A DNA stretch of 64,000 bases from an uncultured Clostridia bacterium. GTDB taxonomy: Bacteria; Bacillota; Clostridia; Oscillospirales; Acutalibacteraceae. A program made the position numbers and the translations under genes. The stretch covers positions 1 through 64,000 of the forward strand of contig CALZID010000009.1 in assembly GCA_945787805.1 (NCBI GenBank), read 5' to 3'. Below the pieces are notes generated by a model. The model ran no database searches. It had not been told where the DNA came from and saw nothing but the letters and a program-made list of their open reading frames with translations. Within the stretch, counting starts at the first letter, position 1. The number at the start of each line of letters is the position of its first letter. Below are positions 59,213 through 64,000 of this stretch, one piece after another.

Positions 59213-59742
59213 CAATAGAAAGCTTACTCGAAGAAATTGAAGTAATACTTGAAGAAGGAAAGACAGTGCCGTTCACATCAAACCTTTTGGTTGACTCAGC
59301 GGCTATCAAGACTGCAATTGAAGATATCAGACTCAATATGCCTGATGAGCTTATGCAGGCAAGAAAAATCGCTTCTGAAAGAAAAGAAATTCTTGCCGGT
59401 GCCCAAGAAAGTGCTGATAAAATTATTGAAAAAGCACATCTTCGTGCAAAAGAAATCATTGCAGAAGATGAAATTACCCGCGGTGCAGAAGCTCAGGCTG
59501 CCGAAATTCTTGCAAACGCAAGAGCACAGGCTACAGAAATTGTTGAACAGGCAAGACAAAGCGCTGCCGAGCTTACGGAACAGGCAAGAAACTGGTCCAA
59601 CGAAATGCGTACAAGTGCAAGCGAATATGTTGAAAGCATTGTAGCGGTTGCAGACGAAACACTCACAAACTCAGTCAACGAAATTCGCCGTGCCCGTCAG
59701 CATCTCAGAGCAGCGTCACAGTCAAAAAGAATAGACGAATAA
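59209..59742 (+). CDS. Coiled-coil protein of unknown function (ATP synthase B/DivIVA-like)
   Basis: A 177-residue soluble protein. The N-terminal 45 residues include TIESLLEEIEVILEEGKTVPF. A long, regular Ala/Glu/Arg coiled coil then runs from about 48 to 135, rich in repeats such as AEILANARAQATEIVEQA. The arrangement recalls DivIVA or F-type ATPase subunit b, and similar genes next to coaD are common in Clostridia under vague names. There is no membrane segment. Coupling to coaD (4-nt overlap) is clear; a scaffold role is only a guess. Confidence 0.8.
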   Translation: MTIESLLEEIEVILEEGKTVPFTSNLLVDSAAIKTAIEDIRLNMPDELMQARKIASERKEILAGAQESADKIIEKAHLRAKEIIAEDEITRGAEAQAAEILANARAQATEIVEQARQSAAELTEQARNWSNEMRTSASEYVESIVAVADETLTNSVNEIRRARQHLRAASQSKRIDE

Positions 59743-59768
59743 TATAGAATAATAATTATTATAAATTT

Positions 59769-59812
59769 ACACCTCGCCGCATATTTATTTATATAAATTG
59801 TGTTCGAGGTGT
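59769..59812 (+). promoter_or_regulatory. Hairpin that pairs with the Shine-Dalgarno site of the DUF4830 gene
   Basis: ACACCTCG (59769-59776) pairs perfectly with CGAGGTGT (59805-59812), and the right arm contains the GAGGTG ribosome binding site 7 nt before the ATG at 59819. Pairing would hide the binding site. The 28-nt AT-rich loop includes a smaller ATAT palindrome. No T-run follows, so it is not a terminator. Confidence 0.55.
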
Positions 59813-59818
59813 TAATTT

Positions 59819-60289
59819 ATGTTCGTTTATTCCATAAAGTCCAAGCAGATTAAACTGTTTTTGCTTGTCGCTTTTGCAGTTGTAACCGCTATCAGTCTAT
59901 TTGTGCTTACCAACGAAAGCACCGATGTTGACAATTCAAATAAAGCAAGTATTAGGGCGTCAACCGCAGATGAAAGACTGACCTTTATATCTCAATTCGG
60001 TTGGGAGGTTGACGAAGACCCGGTTGAAGTCTGTGAAGTGATAATTCCCACCGAATTTGACGAAACATATACTCAATATAACGAAATTCAGTTGAATCAG
60101 GGCTTCGATTTAAAAGCTTATTCAGGAATGAGAGTGAAGCGTTGGACATATTCTGTGAAGAATTATCCCGGTCACGAAAACAAAAACTATATCCGAATAA
60201 ACATATTGGTATATGAAGGCGTTGTTGTCGGCGGAGATGTCTGTTCAATAGAGCTTGACGGATTTATGCACGGATTTGAAAAAATATAA
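59819..60289 (+). CDS. DUF4830-domain membrane-anchored protein
   Basis: A 156-residue protein with one N-terminal membrane helix (about 13-30) and an extracytoplasmic domain. The domain reads LTFISQFGWEVDEDPVEVCEV, split by the conserved FGWEV motif, then FDETYTQYNEIQLNQGFDL and YSGMRVKRWTYSVKNYP. This matches DUF4830, found mainly in Clostridia, function unknown. The last 45 residues form strands ending GFMHGFEKI. The ribosome binding site may be hidden by an upstream hairpin. It is followed by the pseudouridine synthase gene after 11 nt. Confidence 0.85.
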   Translation: MFVYSIKSKQIKLFLLVAFAVVTAISLFVLTNESTDVDNSNKASIRASTADERLTFISQFGWEVDEDPVEVCEVIIPTEFDETYTQYNEIQLNQGFDLKAYSGMRVKRWTYSVKNYPGHENKNYIRINILVYEGVVVGGDVCSIELDGFMHGFEKI

Positions 60290-60300
60290 AGGATAATAAT

Positions 60301-61014
60301 ATGGAAAGACTTGATAAAATTCTCGCATCACAGGGTACGCTTTCTCGCCGTGATGTTAAAGAAATTGTAAAACAGGGAAGAATTGCAGTAAACGGAATTA
60401 CGGCAAAGAAAAGCGATGTCAAAATTGATATGGGCAAAGATGCCGTCACACTTGACGGTGAACTTCTTTCCTTGAAAAAACATATATATATCATGCTTAA
60501 CAAACCGCAGGGAGTAGTGTCGGCAAGCGAAAGCGATACCGACAAAACCGTTGTTGATTTAGTCCCCGACGAATTGTTTAGAAAAGGGCTTTTCCCGGCG
60601 GGGCGTCTTGATAAAGATACAACGGGGTTTGTTCTGATAACCGATGACGGTGACTTTGCACACGAAATTTTGTCACCCAAAAATCATATTTTTAAAACCT
60701 ATCTTGCAACGCTTGAGCACCCTTTGACACAAAGTGACATAGAAATGCTTGAAAGGGGAATAACTCTTGCCGATGGGACAACCTTAAAAGAAGCAAAGGT
60801 TGAAGTGATAAAAGACGGCGAGCACCCCAAAGTTCAAATTATGATTTGCGAAGGAAAGTATCATCAAGTGAAAAGAATGTTTGCCGCTGCGGGTAACAAG
60901 GTAATCGCTTTGCACCGTTCAAAAATGGGAAATCTTGAATTGGATTCTGCTTTAAAACCCGGTGAATGTCGTGAAATTACCCCAAATGAGCTTGATTTGA
61001 TGAAAAAAAGATAA
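60301..61014 (+). CDS. rsuA: 16S rRNA pseudouridine synthase, RsuA/RluB family
   Basis: A 237-residue pseudouridine synthase. The N-terminal S4-like domain (MERLDKILASQGTLSRRDVK) is followed by the catalytic domain with IMLNKPQGVVSA and GRLDKDTTGFVLITDDGDF, where the Asp of GRLD is catalytic. CEGKYHQVKRMFAA is the RsuA/RluB signature. The DDTTG-free short form and lack of a C-terminal basic tail favour RsuA (16S position 516), but RluB (23S) cannot be excluded. AAGGATAATA precedes the ATG. Confidence 0.85.
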   Translation: MERLDKILASQGTLSRRDVKEIVKQGRIAVNGITAKKSDVKIDMGKDAVTLDGELLSLKKHIYIMLNKPQGVVSASESDTDKTVVDLVPDELFRKGLFPAGRLDKDTTGFVLITDDGDFAHEILSPKNHIFKTYLATLEHPLTQSDIEMLERGITLADGTTLKEAKVEVIKDGEHPKVQIMICEGKYHQVKRMFAAAGNKVIALHRSKMGNLELDSALKPGECREITPNELDLMKKR

Positions 61015-61139
61015 ATTTTTCGTCATTTTGACCAATGAAATTTTGACTGAAAAGAGCAAAAAAATGAATTAAATGACAAAAAAATGTGTGTTTTTTTGTG
61101 AAAAATGTTATAAAAAAATAAAAAATATCAATTTTCTAC

Positions 61140-61168
61140 TTGCAAAAATGCATTTTATTGTGTAAAAT
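61140..61168 (+). promoter_or_regulatory. Promoter of the CdaR/PucR-like regulator gene
   Basis: TTGCAA (61140-61145) and TAAAAT (61163-61168) are spaced by 17 bp. The preceding 61015-61139 is AT-rich with no gene. Confidence 0.75.
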
Positions 61169-61213
61169 ACATAGTGTTCCAATGGTGATTTTGTATAAAA
61201 GGTGGTATAAACC

Positions 61214-62299
61214 ATGTCTAACAGATTGTTTCAAGGAATCGTACATCAGATGGTTGATGTTATTGACAGAACTTTCGGTGTAATTGATGAAACAGGCACT
61301 GTTATCTCCTGCAGTGAGCTCGGTAAAATCGGTGAAATTCAATCACATTCGGTATCCGATATATTTGCATCAGCAGAAAGAAGCGTTGCAGACGGATATA
61401 CATATAAAGTCTTCGGCGTGCACATGCATCCTGAATATGCGGTTTTCGTTGAGGGCGACGATGAAATTGCTGCCCGTTATGTTTCTGTTCTTGCAGTTTC
61501 ACTTTCGACCATCAAACAATACTACGATGAAAAGTATGATAGAGGCAACTTTATCAAAAATATTATCCTTGACAACATTCTTCCCGGCGACATATATATA
61601 AAGGCTCGAGAGCTTCATTTTAACAATGATGTTACAAGGGCAGCTCTTCTAATAAGAATAACAGAAAAGAATGATGTTTCTGTATTTGATATTATTCAAG
61701 ATTTGTTCCCTGACAAAACAAAAGATTTCGTTATCAATATAAACGAAACAGATATTGCGCTCGTCAAAGAAGTAAACAGCAATATTGAAGCTAAGGACCT
61801 TGAAAAACTTGCCCGTTCAATTGCAGATTCATTGGGCACAGAATATTATACACATGTACTTGTGGGTATCGGCTCCGCGGTTGACTCAATCAAAGATTTG
61901 GCCCGTTCGTTCAGAGAAGCTCAGGTGTCTCTTGAAGTCGGCAAGGTGTTTGATACCGAAAAGACAATTGTAAGTTATGATAATCTCGGTATTGCAAGAC
62001 TTATCTATCAGCTCCCGACAACACTTTGTGATATGTTCCTTCGCGAGATTTTCAAGCGTGGCTCAATCGAAAGTCTTGATTATGAAACACTCTTCACAAT
62101 TCAAAAATTCTTTGAAAATAACTTAAATGTGTCTGAAACATCCAGAAAACTCTTCGTTCACAGAAATACTCTTGTTTACCGCCTTGAAAAAATTAAAAAG
62201 CTGACGGGGCTTGATTTAAGAGAGTTTGACGATGCAATCGTGTTTAAGGTTGCGTTGATGGTTAAGAAATATCTTGATGCAAACCCGGTTAAATACTAA
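61214..62299 (+). CDS. CdaR/PucR-family transcriptional regulator
   Basis: A 361-residue regulator. The N-terminal sensor region (about 1-130) contains IDRTFGVIDETGTVISCSE, a CdaR sugar-diacid-recognition-like start. The middle GGDEF-like segment (about 135-270) contains HVLVGIGSAVDSIKDLARSFREAQ. The C-terminal PucR-type helix-turn-helix is FFENNLNVSETSRKLFVHRNTLVYRLEKI (about 305-335, quoted across two blocks: FFENNLNVSETSRKLF and VHRNTLVYRLEKI). Such proteins act on sugar-acid or purine genes, but no such target is adjacent. It has its own promoter and terminator and precedes ftsEX. Confidence 0.88.
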   Translation: MSNRLFQGIVHQMVDVIDRTFGVIDETGTVISCSELGKIGEIQSHSVSDIFASAERSVADGYTYKVFGVHMHPEYAVFVEGDDEIAARYVSVLAVSLSTIKQYYDEKYDRGNFIKNIILDNILPGDIYIKARELHFNNDVTRAALLIRITEKNDVSVFDIIQDLFPDKTKDFVININETDIALVKEVNSNIEAKDLEKLARSIADSLGTEYYTHVLVGIGSAVDSIKDLARSFREAQVSLEVGKVFDTEKTIVSYDNLGIARLIYQLPTTLCDMFLREIFKRGSIESLDYETLFTIQKFFENNLNVSETSRKLFVHRNTLVYRLEKIKKLTGLDLREFDDAIVFKVALMVKKYLDANPVKY

Positions 62300-62307
62300 T
62301 AAATCAC

Positions 62308-62346
62308 AAAAAGGACGAATCGGTGCGGTTCGCCCTTTGTTTTTGT
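62308..62346 (+). terminator. Intrinsic terminator after the CdaR-like gene
   Basis: AAAGG and CGAA arms pair with TTCG and CCTTT (one internal mismatch), followed by GTTTTTG. Confidence 0.8.
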
Positions 62347-62417
62347 TAAAAGTGTACATTATTACATATTAGTTTTATGCAAAACGACGATAAATGTTAA
62401 CTTTTTTTAAAAAATGA

Positions 62418-62445
62418 TTACAAACACAATATTTTGTGGTATAAT
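62418..62445 (+). promoter_or_regulatory. Promoter of ftsE-ftsX
   Basis: TTACAA (62418-62423) and TATAAT (62440-62445) are spaced by 16 bp, about 80 bp before ftsE. Confidence 0.72.
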
Positions 62446-62526
62446 CTTTACCGATAATGGTTATTATGTGTATCTGTGCATAATTGGGATAAAAAGATAA
62501 GCGAAAAGAAAGAAAAGGTGCATATT

Positions 62527-63465
62527 GTGATTGAATTCAAAAATGTTTCAAAAACATATGATAATGGTACTCATGCACTGCGCGATGTAACACTTACCAT
62601 TAACGACGGCGAATTTGTGTTCGTGGTGGGTTCATCAGGTGCAGGTAAAAGTACATTTCTTAAAATTATAATGAGAGAACAGGTTGCTAACAGCGGTACT
62701 GTTATTATCAATGACTATAATCTCAATAAAATAAAGAAAAGAGATATTCCGAAGTTTAGAAGAACAATGGGTATCGTTTTCCAGGATTTCCGTCTGATAC
62801 AGAATATGACGGTTTATGATAATGTAGCGTTTGCAATGCGAGTTATCGGTTCAAAAGAAAAAGAAATCAGAAAAAGGGTGCCTTATGTGTTAAGCCTTGT
62901 AGGACTTTCATCAAAAGCCCGCCAGCTTCCCACAGAACTTTCGGGCGGCGAACAGCAGAGAGTTGCTCTTGCCCGTGCGTTGGTTAACAATGCAGGCGTC
63001 ATTATTGCGGACGAGCCCACAGGTAACATTGACCCTGAAATGTCTTATGAAATTCTTGAAGTGTTAAACCAGATTAACAAAACCGGCACAACTATTATTA
63101 TGGTTACCCATGAGCACGAATTGGTGCGTCATTTTAATCACCGTGTTATAACTATCGACCAAGGCAGTGTTATCTCAGACACAGGTGTGAAAATTAAAGA
63201 AGAAGCGGTACATACCGCTGTTGCAGAAGCAGAAACAACGGCGGAAAAGATTGAAGCAGCCGAACAGGAAATAATGGAAAAGGTCGAAAAGTCTCACGAT
63301 GAGATTGAAGAAACCAAACAAAAAATTAAAGAAAAAGAACCGACAGCATATTATATTCAGCCTAACAGTGACAGTGAACTTGAAGAGTTTATGAAAAACT
63401 ACGGACTGGATGATATTGACTATTCAAAATATCTTGATGATAAAGACGGAGGTGCCGAAGAATGA
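62527..63465 (+). CDS. ftsE: Cell division ATPase FtsE with C-terminal extension
   Basis: The ATPase of the FtsEX complex, which drives conformational change to activate peptidoglycan hydrolases at the septum or side wall. Walker A is GSSGAGKS (35-42), the Q-loop FQDFRLIQNMTVYDNV (85-100), signature LSGGEQQR (138-145), Walker B VIIADEPTG (158-166) and the switch His in VTHEHE. The canonical FtsE ends near residue 225; this one continues for about 90 residues with an Ala/Glu coiled coil (about 228-285) and an acidic tail. GTG 62527 follows AAAGGTG at 6 nt and gives the standard MIEFKNVSKTY start; a GTG 17 codons earlier is less likely. It overlaps ftsX by 4 nt. Confidence 0.94.
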   Translation: MIEFKNVSKTYDNGTHALRDVTLTINDGEFVFVVGSSGAGKSTFLKIIMREQVANSGTVIINDYNLNKIKKRDIPKFRRTMGIVFQDFRLIQNMTVYDNVAFAMRVIGSKEKEIRKRVPYVLSLVGLSSKARQLPTELSGGEQQRVALARALVNNAGVIIADEPTGNIDPEMSYEILEVLNQINKTGTTIIMVTHEHELVRHFNHRVITIDQGSVISDTGVKIKEEAVHTAVAEAETTAEKIEAAEQEIMEKVEKSHDEIEETKQKIKEKEPTAYYIQPNSDSELEEFMKNYGLDDIDYSKYLDDKDGGAEE

Positions 63466-64000
63466 AAGGTGCAAGTTTACAATACCTTACAAAAGAAGGC
63501 TTCCGCAATGTCTGGGTTAACAGGCTTATGTCATTGGCATCAATTACGGTCTTGATGGCCTGTCTTGTTATTATCGGTCTTGGTTCAATGATTTATTTCA
63601 ATATTAACGCATTGCTTGATAATATCGAAAGTCAAAATGTTGTAATGGTTTATGTTCAGGACGGTGTGTCCGCAGAAGAAACAAGTCAAATAGGCAATCG
63701 GATTAAAGTGATTGACAATATTGAAGATTGCATTTTTGTACCGAAAGAAGACGCGTTTGCAGCTCAGCTTGAAAGTATGGGTGATGATGCGGTTCTTCTT
63801 GAAGGCTTAGAAAAAAATCCCCTTCCCGATGCATATAAGGTTGTAGTAAAAGATTTAACAAAGTTTGACGCAACCGTTGCAGAGCTCAAAGCCATATCCA
63901 ATGTTGAGAATGTTCGTGAAAACAGTGACCTTGCCGATAAACTTGTGAATATCCGTCAAGCAGTCACAATTGTAATTGCAGGTATGGTTGGACTTCTATT
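63462..64000 (+). CDS. ftsX: Cell division permease FtsX, 3' partial
   Basis: The gene starts with ATG overlapping the ftsE stop (ATGA) and is still open at the window end, with about 179 residues visible. It begins MKGASLQYLTKEGFRNVWVN, has a first membrane helix (about 24-46), and an extracytoplasmic domain with VVMVYVQDGVSAEE, LEKNPLPDAYKVVVKD and ISNVENVREN, the normal FtsX large loop. A second membrane helix starts at about 170. Three more segments are expected beyond the window. It partners FtsE. Confidence 0.95.
   Translation, partial: MKGASLQYLTKEGFRNVWVNRLMSLASITVLMACLVIIGLGSMIYFNINALLDNIESQNVVMVYVQDGVSAEETSQIGNRIKVIDNIEDCIFVPKEDAFAAQLESMGDDAVLLEGLEKNPLPDAYKVVVKDLTKFDATVAELKAISNVENVRENSDLADKLVNIRQAVTIVIAGMVGLL

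Noticed and set aside
61015..61139. Long AT-rich stretch considered as a replication origin or small RNA
   Set aside because: No DnaA boxes, no clear hairpin with T-run and no conserved motif were seen; only the promoter at its end is supported.

Overview
The window looks like chromosome of a low-GC, Gram-positive, endospore-lineage Clostridia bacterium, probably an Oscillospiraceae/Ruminococcaceae-like gut anaerobe. The genus cannot be fixed from the sequence alone. The basis is a Firmicutes-type division and cell-wall (dcw) cluster starting with mraZ-rsmH, a MurE with the meso-diaminopimelate motif DNPR, the spore-lineage genes ylbJ, yqfC and yqfD, the neighbourhood phoH-ybeY-dgkA-era-yqzL-recO-mutS2, an HPr with both His15 and Ser46, strong consensus sigma-A promoters, and AGGAGG-type ribosome binding sites.

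Layout. (1) 1-1.5 kb: the end of an accessory segment holding a 5'-truncated DUF4417 gene, a polymorphic-toxin-like domain protein and an overlapping acidic protein that could be its immunity partner. A palindrome-rich, gene-free junction follows. (2) 1.7-10.7 kb: PRPP synthetase; a TetR-CDF metal-efflux operon with a clear operator; a divergent MacB/FtsX-type ABC exporter; a membrane diguanylate cyclase; a cyclophilin. (3) 10.7-15.1 kb: an operon that converts methylthioadenosine/5'-deoxyadenosine by deaminase, nucleoside phosphorylase and MtnA, followed by a FucO-like alcohol dehydrogenase. (4) 15.1-15.44 kb: a structured inverted-repeat element (MITE-like) directly before the glnA promoter. 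(5) 15.5-26.4 kb: glnA, membrane proteins, a GPH transporter with a DUF5131 protein, a tRNA-Thr/tRNA-Tyr operon, a sugar isomerase-like protein, nagD, hisH-hisF, a nitroreductase and pncB. (6) 26.5-40.6 kb: the dcw cluster mraZ-rsmH-ftsL-pbp-murE-murF-mraY-ftsW-murG-murA-ftsQ-ftsZ, with no murD, murC, murB or ftsA. (7) 40.6-49.7 kb: the ylbJ and yqfCD sporulation-lineage genes and the PhoH-to-MutS2 housekeeping block. (8) 49.7-64 kb: a lipoprotein, ylxM-ffh-rpsP-khpA-rimM-trmD, a polysaccharide deacetylase, HPr, uvrC, rsmD-coaD, a DUF4830 protein, an RsuA-type pseudouridine synthase, a CdaR/PucR-like regulator, and ftsE-ftsX, with ftsX cut by the window end.

Most genes are orthodox. The less explained signals are the toxin/immunity-like pair at the left edge, the 337-bp nested inverted-repeat element before glnA, the incomplete nucleoside-salvage route, several leader hairpins (one pairs with a Shine-Dalgarno site, one sits directly after a perfect promoter), a three-fold 20-bp repeat before the ftsZ promoter, a palindromic pair of sporulation-type -10 elements between ylbJ and yqfC, and an FtsE with an extra C-terminal region of about 90 residues. 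Positions, motifs and start choices were read by eye. Family names come from recognition of motifs, not from a database search.
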